The notes: generated by a model not told the origin, from the sequence alone. 64,000 bases of DNA from Galerina marginata (GCA_023014335.1 JAECYW010000037.1:1-64000), one strand, 5' to 3'. Shown: positions 35,704 through 47,888, numbered from the stretch's first letter. Translations and numbers: made by a program.

Positions 35704-37341
35704 ATGTCGCAACCAGCTGCCTTCTGGTTTTCTTTGAAACACAAAACTCCAGCGCATCTAAATGAAACAATCTATACTGTCTGCGTCTCATCCGATGGCC
35801 GCCAAATTTTAACTGGAGGTACTTGCATTGATGTTTGGATGAAACACAAATGAATTATCATTAAGGTAGCTCAGGGACAGTGAAGATTTGGGACGCGCTG
35901 TCCGGTCACCTCGTTCAGTCCCTAAATATTGGTGCTGAAGTTTCAGCGATCTCCTGGGCCAACATAAGTTGGAGGAGGGACGCCTTCTGGGCCGGCTCTA
36001 CAGATGGCTCCGTCTCACTGTTTTATCGCTCCACCCCATCATATCTCACCCACCGCTGCTTCACCGCACTTTCCTGGCACACTTGGCCACAGCTATCGGT
36101 GAGTCAAGATTTTTGCGCTCTTAATCACGAACTCAATATCTACCTCAGCGTCTATTCTTTTCGCCATTTTCCCTTGCTTTCAAAGCTTGCATCAAGGGTC
36201 CAGTAGAAAGCATTTCTTCCTACAGACACTTGGTTTCAGTCGTGGGAAACCAAGATTTGCAGCTTTGGGAGGTAAGAACGCACAGTGTTGGCCTGAGACC
36301 AAACTCAGCTGTTTTTTCTTTGTCTGTGCTACCCCAAACGCCGTCTGGTCCAAGAAAATCTGACCATGTTTTGTTGGAGATACCTTTCTCACTTCCTCTT
36401 TCGCTTCTCGAACACAAACGCCTGCACACAGTCCATTTTCTCGGCGGGGAAGACAAGGTCTTACTCTCTTTTGTCGACTCCCATCCTGCTGGGCAGAAAA
36501 GTATTCTGTAAGTCCGCACAGCTTGTATCCTTTGTCTAGGAAACTAGGAAACCTGACGGGCAGGCTTAGAGCTGTTTACTCCTTGAAGCCTTGGAAGCTT
36601 CAGCGGTCTATCGAAATGGATAGGAGAGTGTGAGTCTCTGAGTTAGTACTTAGGATAACCATTGACTTATGCCTTTGATTGCAGTGGTTTAGCGGCTATC
36701 AGCGAAGACTATTCAACCTTCGCTTTTACTAACCTTTGCGACGGCGTCGAGGTCTTTTCTCTACCAAGACTTATACACTGTGGCTCAATACACCAGAAAA
36801 TCCGTCCGCAGTTGAATGTTACAAGGGGCATTGCCTTCATTGGTAATCAACATATTGTGGTTGGTGACTCTGGTGGCATCTGCGTCTACCAAGCCACTAC
36901 ACGCACTTTGGTTTATCGGCTTCAAGGGCCCACCTCAGTAGGTATGGCGCTTTCTAAAATTAAAATTTTTGACGGGACTAACTTGTTCTTGAGATGTGTT
37001 TCGGTCGGTAGACGTACGTGCCCTCCAATCTCTTATCGGCTTTTCTAAATCTGTTGAACCAGGTTTCGTCTTATACCAAGCTGCTTGTTGCTGGCTCATG
37101 GAACGGGACACTCCTCCTCTGGGGTTGGAATGATGTATGTATAGCCTGTACTTCTTCTTGGTCCATCAGTTCCCTTATATCCGAGTGGTAGCTCAAAGTC
37201 TCTCGGCGTCGTTGCCCCAAGCCTTCACTCCCATCTCAGAGCGTCTTGTGTTTTGGAATGACTCTCTCCATTCTCCTGTATTTTCCATTAATCTACCTCT
37301 TGGCTTCCCTTCTCAAACTCTCCCGTGGTGGGCTTTATTGA
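35704..37341 (+). CDS. WD40 beta-propeller protein with a C-terminal membrane anchor (copy B)
   Basis: Eight exons close in frame (35704-35818, 35875-36098, 36197-36507, 36564-36629, 36685-36941, 36994-37013, 37063-37134, 37192-37341), 404 residues. It starts MSQPAAFWFSLKHKTPAHLN. Blades are marked by TVCVSSDGRQILTGG plus TVKIWDALSG, FWAGSTDGSVSLF, SVVGNQDLQLWEV, VHFLGGEDKVLLSF, LCDGVEVFSL, IVVGDSGGICVYQ and LLVAGSWNGTLLLWGW. The end is a basic linker and a hydrophobic helix, GMTLSILLYFPLIYLLASLL, then KLSRGGLY. The exon of only 20 nt (36994-37013) is supported by phase and by alignment with copy A (SSDVVQAIH versus SVDVFRSVD). The domain is therefore predicted to face the cytosol with a tail anchor (inference). 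Confidence 0.75.
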
Positions 37342-37955
37342 TAGCACTGCGCACCAGCTGTTGGGTGCCGAGCTGTACTATAAGTATGACGGATGAAGTG
37401 CGATAGGTTAGCCCCAAGTTAATCCGAAGTTGATTCAATCTTTTTACCCAGAAAGGCGACCGGTGGGATCATTAAACCTCCTTCTAAAAGCAGTCGTGCG
37501 ACAGGTACGTGAGTCGCCAAGGGCTTCGGTTTGCTGGCAGCCTGTGTAGACAGGCTGGTGCTAGGTTCCTTGATCACTGAGTTGGTTGCTTCCGTTTATT
37601 ATAAGTGCAGTGTCGCATTCGATACGCCTTGGGTTGGAAAATTCCAAGGAAATTAAGGCAGTAGCAAAGAGGGATAACTAATCTAGATAGCCCCAAGAAT
37701 CTGCATAATTCGGACTGAGAGCTTAGGCGTGTTGTTCTTCTGGCGAAGCCGGCGTTCCTGTCTGCTACCCGTCATTAAGCATTTTAACTCTCACTCCGAG
37801 TGCACTGGCAGTGGACGTATTCTGCATTCTAAAACAAATTTCACATGTTATTTAAATAGTTCGTGAAGGTTTGGTACTCTACTCTTTCTCCCTCCGCTCT
37901 CGCTTCCTTGCCCGGCTGGATGAATTCTTTAGGAATCTGCGGAGAATTTCTAGTG
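37342..37955. other. Intergenic, nothing recognised
   Basis: Region between the convergent WD40 copy B and the minus-strand gene at 38 kb. No domain, repeat or RNA was seen. Confidence 0.4.
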
Positions 37956-38577
37956 TTACCCAGTCCTGTTCGTAATTGCATAAGAATGGGTGTTGCCGTG
38001 ATGCCTAAATTTCCAATATGAGTCTCGTTCCAATGGTGTCGAATTTAAAATTCTGGCCTGTATTCTGATATCCCTGAGTCTCTCCTCCGGTTGGTCTTTC
38101 AGCGGAAGAGATAGAGTTAAAGAATTCTTTGCCAAAGTGTGGACAGTCTCCTGCAGGCGTGTTAGGTGATTTGTACGGACACAACGACAAGGCGCAACCT
38201 TCACTGCCGTAAAGGTTTCCCTGGATATTTCCAACATAGATGGAAGATTCTGACCACTGGCTTTTGTAGGTCTAGAAACCAGTAGGGCTGGTGCACTGGA
38301 GATGCCGGGGTCCATTGAAGTACAGCCTATTACTCCAGGCAGTGTCTGTAGAGCGTCGAGAGGTGTAGAACAGTCAACGAATTCTAGGTAATCATCAATG
38401 TTATTGGACACGAATTAAACCAGCGAACGTACGAGTACCAACATGTCTCGACTGAGGCGGTGCTCGTCGAGAATACCAGGTTTGATTGGACTGGGCTGAG
38501 GTAGGATGCGAGCGCTTAAGCGACAACCAGCGTCGCGTTGCGCGATTTGAATGCTTTGGGGACGATATCACTGGCAT
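37956..38577 (-). CDS. Two-exon gene, basic N-terminus, unknown function
   Basis: From the ATG at 38577 the first exon runs to a GTACTCG donor near 38435; the second starts near 38380 and ends at 37956. The product is about 188 residues. The N-terminus is very basic (SPKHSNRATRRWLSLKRSHP), which could be a mitochondrial presequence or a nucleic-acid-binding tail. The remainder includes EFVDCSTPLDALQTLPGVIG and a charged C-terminal half (KDQPEERLRDIRIQARIL). No named family. It lies between WD40 copy B and dynamin copy B, on the opposite strand. Confidence 0.45.
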
Positions 38578-39521
38578 GCTTGGAAAAAGGGGGTGAAAGT
38601 GATTGTGAGTTACTGGGCTGAGTTGTTTTTTCTCGTTATTTAAGCGGTGGAACACAATAGGCAGAGAAACACAATAGTTCAATTCAACAATAAGCAGGCA
38701 ATCGTCGTAACTAGGCCCTGATGGCTGTTCCTAAGGATGCATTACTCAAATACGTGGAAATCATGTCTCTACTGGGCCAATTGTTCTCATATCTTGAGAG
38801 AATGTCAAATTTTTGTGCTGCCTTCGATGTGTGAGCATAGAGAACCACCCAGAGAAGATTCCGACCTCACCTCGTTTTGAATCTGTTTAATCGTGTCAGG
38901 ATTTTGCTTAGTTATCGTTAGGCCTTTGACAAGTAACCTCTCTCTAGTATACTCTTGTACACGGCCTTTAATAAATTTCTTTTGGCAACGTCAGCAGTGG
39001 GCGTAAACCTAGCTAGATAACACACGATTCGCTACCTGAAGGGCCGTATAAGTCGATTCATCCCAGCCCAGCGTAGTTTTTAGATTGTAGCCGCCTCTTC
39101 CTGGCGAACCTACTTGACCTCTGGGCTTGGCAATCTTTGAAGAATGGTAAAATTCAGGACCAGTAGTCACTACTGTAGAATTCCGTGACTATCTTGGCAT
39201 AAAATCACTGGCCACTAACCATACGCATTTCGAAATGTGGAGTCTTCGTGTTCGAGAATTTGTATGTCAGATGTAGCTTCCTCAAACGAAAGGTTCTTCC
39301 CATTTCCGTAATCGTCAAAAATAACACGGCAGATGGGAGTGTCGTGCATTTTTGGTGGGATTGGGTACACGGTATTGAGCTCATACTCGTATTGAGGGGG
39401 AGGCATATCGCCGCAACTGGCTGGCTTCGCCTTGCAGCTCTGGAATTTTTTAAAGCTCGGCATAACAGTACGGCTGTGGTCTCAGATCTCAGATTCGCCC
39501 GATGAATCTCCGGCTGGTCAT
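38578..39521. other. Intergenic, nothing firm
   Basis: Short open frames on the minus strand around 39205-39528 lack motifs. This contains the upstream region of dynamin-like copy B. Confidence 0.4.
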
Positions 39522-41097
39522 ATGACATCTCACCACTGTGTTCCCAAACGGCATAAACCCAAGCGCAAACGCTCTCGTAATGATATACATTTATACTCGG
39601 ATAACCTGGAGCTTGCCTGGAGAAGCTCCTCAGCCAGCCCTAAAAACGAAATTTTGGTCTCTCGACGTCTGGAAGGCTTCGACATATTCCAAAGCATGTT
39701 AGGGAAGAGATGGATCCTCGTAGTAGGCGACAAAGGCTCTGGTGCGAATAGGCTGTTGTTATCTCCTGTCGGTTTCTGACGAAGGCTTGATAGGAAAATC
39801 GAACTTCATTGCCCATTTTTCGGGGGTAGGTCATATACTTGCCCAACATATCTACGCTCATTTACATATCTCAGGTTTATGCTGGCACCCCGACGGTATG
39901 CCCGACAGAATGGACAATAAGTCCTGCACAGAAGTGGTTTGCTGAAGTCTGGATCTCGGGGTCGTTTTCGACTTACCTGCCCATTGCTGTCGGTTGTTGT
40001 GAATCTCCTCAAGACTTGTTGCTTATTCTCAAGAAGGCACAGCTAGCCATTTTTGCTCCCCCCGCTGTCAGCTTGGATGACATCCTCGCATATGACGAGC
40101 TGGGAGTGATGGATGCTTATCGCTTGTTTGTCCAATATGCAGATGGGCTTTGCTCAGCAAGCTTCATAAGAATCACGATTCGATGTCCTGAATTTCTGAC
40201 ATTCTCTTTGTGCATTCTTGAGCTCCCAGGTAATTGCGCTACTCAAACCTCCTTCATATGTAAATAGACCGCTAAACTAAATTCAGGACTTGGAAACATG
40301 GGCTATGAGGCCACAGATAACGTCGTTCGCCAGCTTACGCTATTCTGGATTGAACAACATGACGCCATCATCGTACCTGTGGTCCGTGCTTCAAGTAAGT
40401 GTAAAAAATCATGTCGATCTGGATCGCTTCACAAGTAATTGTCCAGAACGCGAAGAGGACGATCACATTATCAACCTGATTCGATTGAACGTTAGGTATC
40501 ATAACCAAACTACTGGTAATAAACCTCGAAACATCCAACGATTTGTGGCTCATCTGCTTTGAAGTTATCCTCAATGTTCGAACAGCCGAAAAAATCGCAG
40601 AATCTTGGCTGCCAATACTCAATGGCAATCAAACACGTCCTTATCACATGTTTTGTGCTGGTAAATTCGATGTTTCCGTTGCATTCTCCTCTCAACAAGT
40701 GGAGGATCTTTGGCAACAAGAACGAGAATTCTTCCGATCCACTTGGCCATGGAAGTTTTACCGTGAGGAGTTTTTCGGAATGCGCAACGTCTTAGAGGCT
40801 TGGAAATCGATCCCACCAGTCCAAGATTCTGCTCCCGCTACCCCGATAGGACAGAGAGCAAGGTACCTGATAACTTTATGATTACTCATTTCCTGAGTAA
40901 CCTATTATCCAGACACGATTTTGCCCCAGTGCTAAACATGTACCCCACACCTGGTCATCCGCTGTAAGTGTTGCCAACAACCGAAGACTATAACTACTTA
41001 AATTCGATCGGCATTCCTTAGAAATAAAGTTTATGCGTTTATTGCCTTGTTTTTGGCGCTGTACCTGTATTTTAAGATTGATTTCTGGACGTAATTT
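39522..41097 (+). CDS. Short dynamin-like GTPase with a C-terminal membrane anchor (copy B)
   Basis: Eight exons close in frame (39522-39741, 39794-39825, 39875-40229, 40287-40394, 40447-40515, 40565-40862, 40913-40963, 41022-41097), 402 residues. The N-terminus is basic (KRHKPKRKRSRN). The G domain shows P-loop GDKGSGKSNF split by an intron at the same place as in copy A (both copies have a 32-nt second exon), GTPTVCPTEW (G2 region), and ILELPG at G3, where dynamins have DLPG. The end of the G domain reads EREFFRSTWPW, then FGMRNVLEAW. G4 TKxD is not present in the spliced frame. No stalk or GED. The last exon encodes KVYAFIALFLALYLYFKIDF, a predicted tail anchor. Without the last two introns a stop would occur at 40881 or 40967, removing the anchor, so alternative splicing could release a soluble form (inference). 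Confidence 0.75.
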
Positions 41098-41429
41098 TAT
41101 CACACCATCCTATGAGGTTCTAGCCGCTGCCAATTCATTGTATCTTTCTCAGACGACGACGAAGAGGGCGTGGGACTTGCTGACATAGCAACCCATCTGG
41201 CTTGGTCTAAATTGTCGCAGATTCAAATCGAGCAGTGTTGATCGCTCCGTCTGGTGTTTACGCAACACATACTATACTGCCTGCCCTTGAAACAGTTTTG
41301 GATAGGACGGCCGCAATGAGTGACCTTGTCCGGAAATGGGACAAAGACCAGTGGGAGTGGTTACCAGGTTAAAGGTTAAAATCAGCGGTAGCATAATCGT
41401 TGCTCAGCATATCGTTATTCTTCCTTCCT

Positions 41430-44400
41430 CTGCGTTGGTCCTGCAATTGCTCGTTGCTGCTCACCATTGGCATCATTAAATAAAGATGCCTCAGTCACAG
41501 CGTTTGTATCCGATGTATCGTGTGCTATCTTCAGCGATAACAACAGTCTTGTATCACCAGGCTCAACTTCCGAACGATTGGCTAGAATCCAGCAAATCAA
41601 AAACACCGCCGCAAATTTGGATTGCCATTCTTCCAATGGAAACGGCGATGTTTTGTCACCTCAACACGTTAAACCTGCGGTGAAGAAGTTGTCTATGAAA
41701 GAAAAGCTTGACATGATCAGGCAGCGAAAGCAGGTCTTCGTTCAAACCGCTTCAACGCCGGAGCTGGTGGTCATCACAAAAGGTAATTCAAGATTTTTTC
41801 CTCTGTCTCCACGTTGAGTCTCTCACTGTCTATAGGGGATCACAATAATGGTGATGTCGACGAAACCGTCGGGGAGTCTGAGGTGACGAGGAAGTTCAAC
41901 AGCCTTTCATTGGCACCATATCGCAGACAGGGATTTCCTCTTCAAGGATCCGGCTCCACGCTTTCTACTGAGTTTTACAACACGAGTAACATTCGAGCTT
42001 ATCTTTTCGCCCATCCCACCTAATGCACGTTATATTTTAGGCCGTTATTGTCATGAGGGACGGAATTTGAAAACCATTCAAACCTCAGCTTTGGTTTCGT
42101 CATTCAACGCTCTCCTACAAAGTCTTTTTGCAGGAGCCTCCCACGATTCATCGGCAGCTGCCCTTTCATTGTCCAAACAAGTCCGACACCACACCCTTGT
42201 AGAAGCCAGGGGATTCGATGGTCTGACGGCACTGGATAAAAAAAGCCTCCAAGTGTCCCCGACAGATATCCGAACTGTATACAAGATTTTCGATAGCCTC
42301 GATCCCCAAGTAACTGTCTATGCGACCTGTCCTGACTCTACTTGCTCTGCATTGTACCCCCCCAAGGACGACCATGGAGACGGCCTGCAAGAATACCCCT
42401 TGCGGTGTACCGAGTTCAAGGCCGGCTGCATAACCCCATGCAACAAGCTTCTCGTTGAAAAATGTGCCATTATCAAAGGAAAAAATGTTCCCCGACCTCT
42501 TAAACCCTACTCTTACCACCACTTTAACGACCACGTAGCCGGAATGCTATCGCGACCGGGTATCGAGGATGCCATCGAGTCCCACATGAGCAATGGGGCG
42601 CTCAAAGCGGAGCTGTCTGACATTATCTCCTCCAAAGCTCTTCGCGAGTTTAACGACGCCTCTGGAGCACCGTTCCAAAGGCAAGTGGGAACAGAGATTC
42701 GCCTTGTTTGGGGCTTTGCAGCAGACTGGTTCAACCCTCTGTTTAATAAAGCATCTGGGAAAGCAGTTTCCACTGGTGTCCTCGCTATGGTTTGCTTGAG
42801 CCTACCACCTGATATTCGATATCTCGAAGAAAACATCTATCTCAGCGGGCTCATACCAGGTCCGCATGAGCCGTCCCTTGATGCCGTTAATCACTTCATG
42901 GCGCCGCTTATGCACGATCTTCAAGCCTCATACGAACGTGGAGTTTACTATTCATCCACTTATAAACACCCAGGTGGACGCACTTCGCGCTCCGGAGTCA
43001 TCCCTGTCATTGCAGACACACAGGCTTCCAAAAAAGTGACAGGTAACTGCGGCCATGGGTCAAAATTTTTTTGCTCTCGATGCCGGCTTCCCCGAGACGA
43101 GATTAGCAACATTGACCCCCAAACATGGCCACCGGGACTCACTCGTGCTCAACACGAAGCGTTTGCTGAAACATGGCGAAAAGCACCTAGCAAGAACAAG
43201 CAGAAATTGCTTGTGAGTGCGAACGGTGTTCGATGGTCCGCATTATTGCTGCTAAAGTACTGGAAGCCAAGTGATTGGACGATCACAGAGGCCGCTCATG
43301 TCCTTTTGCTCGGCGTTATTCCAAGGCACTGCCGAGATCTTCTAGGCCTTAACTTCAAGGACCTCCCGATTGATGATGCTGACGAGGAAACCCCATCGTT
43401 AGAGGTCATGGATTCTGCAAAGCGGGTTCTTGCCCATGGCTCGCCGGGAAAGCTCCATAAACTCAAAAACACTGTTCTAGCAGCACTTTGCAAAGAAAAT
43501 AACATTGTTGTTCCTCTCCCAGCCACAGGTCGTCGGTCAAAAAAAGAGTTTATTGCAGCTCTATTGGTATAATTTTATTCCCTTCTACTCAACTAGTACG
43601 TTCAGCTGATTATTCAACAGAGCCCCAAGGGGTCGCAGCCGGACGTCAAGTTACGGTCAAATCAAGGGGATTTCGGGTTGAGTGCCCTGTTTTACGGCAG
43701 TTTTCCATCAGAAGTCACAGTCGAGGACGAAGATCAGCAATATACTCCTGTGTTTGATCCCATAAGCGCGGCTGTCATCACAAAGCATGCTCTGAGCAAA
43801 ATCAGGGAAGAAATTGAGGTCACAATTCGGCCAGTTTGGCAAGCCGCTCTCCCGGACTGCTTTGGTTCGCCCCAGCATGGAAAACTCAAGGCTGACCAAT
43901 GGAGGACAGCACTGGAATTCGACATCCCTGTTTCCCTTATCCGCGCCCTTGCTTTCCGAAAACCTACGGGAAGCGCTGCCGAGGATGCACGGTTTCATCA
44001 GATTGTTGACCATACACTTGATCTGGCCATGGCACTTGCGTGGGGTCTTTCGAGACGCACTTCAGAGTTCCATGCGCAGAAGTACACCTTTCACATGAGA
44101 CGCTATCTTGCAGGAATAAAAACACTGTACCCAAATTATGCCCTGAAACCCAACCATCACTACGCTCTCCACATCCCTGATATCCTAATGCTCTTTGGTC
44201 CACTTCATGGCACATGGGCTTTCTTTTTAGAGCGGTTGATTGGCAGGGTGCAGAAATTGAATACAAATTACAAGATCGGTAAGTCAAAGCTGGCATATCT
44301 TTGCCGCTACAATTTCAAATGTGACACTGGCAGGGGAAATGGAGAGCACAGCGATGCACACATTTTGTAGGCGTTCCGGCCTGATCCGCCTTCTGGAATC

Positions 44401-45034
44401 GCGGGACTGCCCATCTGCACTCCGTGAAGCATGGGCTGCATTTCGCACTCGTCTAAATTTTCACGATTTAGGCGAATCGCTCCTTCAGCAAAAAGGGTTT
44501 GGGATCTGCTCTGCGCCTTCTCGAGAGACTCTCTGTCCAGGTGTTGTGGACTCGTTTTTCACAGCCTATCGTCCATCGGGGAACTATGAGTTCAAAGCTT
44601 CTTTTAACAGTGACTCCGCTGAAGTCTATCATCGGTATGAACAAAACGGAGTTCAGTATACCGATTATCAAACCTCCGAGAAGCACAGCCTAATCTATTA
44701 CAACGATGCTCCTGAAACTGATCCTAGAGATGGTTCAAATTTGCACCCAGCACAAATTCGACAAATCTTCCAGCACTTCTCATTTTTTGGAAATACATTC
44801 GTCAAAGATATATATGTAGCGGTGCACCCATATCTTGCTGCAGCAGTACCAGTGGAATATTTTTCGGCTTTCAGTGATTTTCGCGCCGGGATATTCCAGA
44901 AAGAGCCGTCTCCGGAGGTCAAAACCATCAAGGCCACTCAGATTCACTGTCATGCAAACCAGCGGCCATGGGATAAATCTCTGGTTGTTATGAGGGCAGT
45001 TGACAGAGTACGTGGTAATATTTATCCGCTTTAA
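41430..45034 (+). CDS. CACTA/En-Spm type transposase (Tnp2 family), apparently open
   Basis: Coding stretches near 41430-41785 and 41836-41989 join in frame to 42044-43566, then 43621-44278 and 44334-45034. Tnp2 landmarks: CPDSTCSALYPP with paired Cys, YHHFNDHVAGMLSRPG, GLIPGPHEPSLDAVNHFMAP, HPGGRTSRSGVIPV, CGHGSKFFCSRC, then HGKLKADQWRTALEFDIPVS, MRRYLAGIKTLYPNYALKPN, HHYALHIPDILMLFGPLHG, FFLERLIGRVQKLNTNYKIG and GEMESTAMHTFC. This matches the Agaricomycete Tnp2 transposases, DDE-type enzymes that cut out CACTA elements. No stop or frameshift was seen across about 1000 codons. The start codon is unknown and the terminal repeats were not found, so I cannot say whether the element is complete. 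Confidence 0.8.
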
Positions 45035-45995
45035 TTGACTATTTTACATTTTTCCCCTACTTTAGTATTATTGACGGTGTTATGTTCGATGTCCTGTGGA
45101 GAGAAGACACCCCGGAACAAACTCCTTGAGCGAACTCATTATGTATTTTACTTCTAGGAGTTAGGAGTTGGTTTCTAATTTTTTTGAGCATTGAGCGAAT
45201 TATTATGAATTGTACTTGTCTGTTTAATTATCTTTGAAGCTGACCGTTGCCCAGGGCCGTGTGTCTTGACTACAATGAAAACGGCCAATACACTTTACAT
45301 ACCTTGAGGGGTGCGTAAGTGTCGGTTTGGCTATGGTTTGGCCTGGAGAGATTTAGATCAGCACGGGCCGCAGCCGATAGAGAAGCTAACCTACCGTCAG
45401 CCATTGCAACGGGCTGGAGCAAATAAAGGTCTGGGAGAGCTGCTTATAATGTCAGAAAATGGGCTTGATGCAGCAAAAGTCTGAACACAGGTCTTCTGCT
45501 CGTTGGAAGAACGTCCCCCAGGTTTGAGGGCTAACTTTTTCAACCAGCAGGAAAAGAATACCTAAAAACCTGGAGAGAAGTTTATTGGAAATTTAAGAAA
45601 GGGCTTACCTGCACTCAGTGCTGTAGTGATTTGAGTCGAAGGGATGTTAAGGATCACGGAGCCTCCTCACAATTCGGGCTAGCCCTTACAGCACAGCCAA
45701 TGCAACATATCTATCCGTCTTTGGCCCCACCCCTTTTTCGTTCACGAGCGCCAAGCCAGCTGCGAGCCGATCGAATAACAAGTAACGAGTCCGACGAAGG
45801 AGGACTCGTTCATATGATGTCCAGGCCCAGCCAAATTTTGGCGAGGGGAACGTTTAAGACGCCGGTAACTCCCTAACTGTTCAGCCATCACATACGATTC
45901 ATATAGTACTTACGGCTCTTTCGTCAGGTGTATAAAACTAAGTTTATTTAATGTACACAGTACTAAGAACCTGTAGAGTAATGATAATATATTAC
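45035..45995. other. Intergenic, 3' flank of the Tnp2 gene
   Basis: Holds a direct repeat (GAGCGAACTCATTATGTATT near 45129 and GAGCGAATTATTATGAATTG near 45191) and a 9-bp stem, AACGAGTCC/GGACTCGTT, at 45784-45810. No gene is supported. Confidence 0.35.
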
Positions 45996-47834
45996 TTACA
46001 CTACTGTATTTCCCTCACCAGCACCTGGCCCAGACTTAATTATAATACGATCCTGTGCCTGCGCCTGCATCCAGGCCTCGCCAACACGCCCCGCAAAGCC
46101 GATGCTAATAATCGTATTTGATGAACCGTTGAGCATCGATGTCCCATGTGGGTACTCAGGCTTGAATGCGGTCACCGTTCCTTGGGCCTGGCGAACAACG
46201 ACACGCAGAGAAGCATCTGTGATGCTTCCGCCGCCGCCTAGAATGGCCGGGCCAAAAGCTTGAAGGGGGGTGTTTTGGCGTGTCGAGCTACGTGTCTTCA
46301 TTCTTGATTCAGGAGGGCTGGTATTCTGCAGCTGGGGTTTGTCACCGCGGGCAGCACAAAGAGCGAATGCCCAGTCGCAATAGGCCGCATCTGTATGAAG
46401 CCACCTACAGCCATATCAGAAAACATGAAAACTGGGATGAGGAAGGGTACATACGCTTCATAATTTCGAGAGAGGTAAGCTTCGGGGGGCGCTCGTTCCG
46501 CTGTTGGAAAGCCGTATTCCGTTTCACCGATCTGGATGTTAAAACCGTAGCCTACGAATAATACAACTGAGAAAGAAGAAGGACAAGACACTGTATGATA
46601 CCTACCTGGGGCAACGTCGCGTGTTGCTAGGCAGGGTAGACTGAACTTTTCGAGACAGCTGTCGACATGTTCTAAGATTTCGCGGGGCATTACTGAGCGG
46701 ATAATGCTCCAGGTAATAGAAACTGCACCGATAATATCACGGTCGTGAATGCCCCGCGTTTCGGCATCGAGGTGTTTCGTATAACTGACAGCAGGCCCTA
46801 TTACCCGAGCATGCCAAGGCCCATTATTTAAACCGACCTGAGCCATATGCCCTGGATGATTTGGCTGTAATAATCAGAAATGAGAAACACCGCTGATAAG
46901 AGAAGATATTGAACAGACCCGAACATTACGGCGCTCACTGCAGGCCTCAATCACAGCAGCTTCCAGCCATGCATAGAATGCATCAGAGAAGGATGCAGAG
47001 CGGGCCACACCGCGTATGACAGCGAGCTCGGGAGTGAAAGTACCTGCTGGACTGTTAACGGGAAGGGATCGACAGGTAATGAAGGTACACACCATGCACA
47101 TCCCAAGAGTAAAACAAAACAGATTCATCCACCCCAACTACATAATATCCCTCAGTTTCATTTACCAAAAGGCCAGTTCTACCAGGGAAATCGAATTCGC
47201 TTATGACCTGGCGAAGCTTAATGGGAGATGGCGTCCGCTTGCGCTCGATAAGTTTAAGACGAAATGGACGTTGACTTTCAGTCAAAGAGAGAAGGTCGCG
47301 ACCCCAGAACGGAGACGATTTTATCCCGAGTTCATATACCTTCAAAAGCAGTGTTAGCAGTTAGAACAGTATAAAAGAGAAAACTATATATACCCTGCGT
47401 CTTTTTTGCCAGTGTGAAATGCGCTGCTGATTATTTGCATGATCCAGATTCTCTTTCCACATTGACTTGAAGTGGAGGATGGCTTTATAGGAAGGGCTTA
47501 CTTTCTTCTGGTAAACACTAGACTTGTGAACCTCGCACAAAAAGCCGGCAACCTGGAAAGCAAGCCATTTCATAAAGACTGCATCGAGTGTGAATTACTC
47601 ACAGTAGTAATTGACCTATCAAGAAGCCTTGCGCAGGTGGTCATTAACTCTCTAATGGCTGACGAGGTGGGCGTGAAATCCTGTGAACTGACTTGATAGA
47701 GCTTCATTGCAGTGTCGACCGAAGAAAGGAATAATATCCCTGTAAGAATATAAGTAAGTGTGAGGTAGAGGCCATATAACCTACTCACAGTTTTCCCATT
47801 GGTCTGTTGCAAATTTCCCCTTCTTTTTTGTCAT
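45996..47834 (-). CDS. Intact eight-exon gene of an abundant mushroom family of unknown function
   Basis: From the ATG at 47834 (MTKKKGKFATDQWEN) eight exons join with correct phase down to the stop at 45996. The internal start of each later exon reads VAGFLCEV, VYELGIKSS, PAGTFTPELAVIRG, PNHPGHMAQVGLNN, YGFNIQIGETE and WLHTDAAYCDWAF. Recognisable blocks are GIHDRDIIGAVSITWSII, RAPPEAYLSRNYEAWLHTD, GGGGSITDASLRVVVRQAQG and HGTSMLNGSSNTIISIGFAG. I recall proteins with the same blocks (HDRDVVGAVAITW, RAPPEGYL, DAGLKVVVRQA) in large numbers in Agaricomycetes, without known function. No signal peptide, membrane span or catalytic motif was recognised. Intactness of all eight junctions suggests selection. 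Confidence 0.7.
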
Positions 47835-47888
47835 AGCAGGTCTTGTGGCAGGTTAGTTAGAGAAAGGCAGCGTTCAAGAAGTGTTCAA

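Noticed and set aside
40447..40520. Initial impression that dynamin copy B is a frameshifted pseudogene
   Set aside because: The exons join in frame when the donor at 40516 and acceptor before 40565 are used, and downstream phase stays correct to a membrane anchor and stop.
39165..46025. CACTACTGTA at both sides of the Tnp2 gene as possible CACTA ends
   Set aside because: Both copies are in direct, not inverted, orientation, and the right one lies at the 3' end of another gene.
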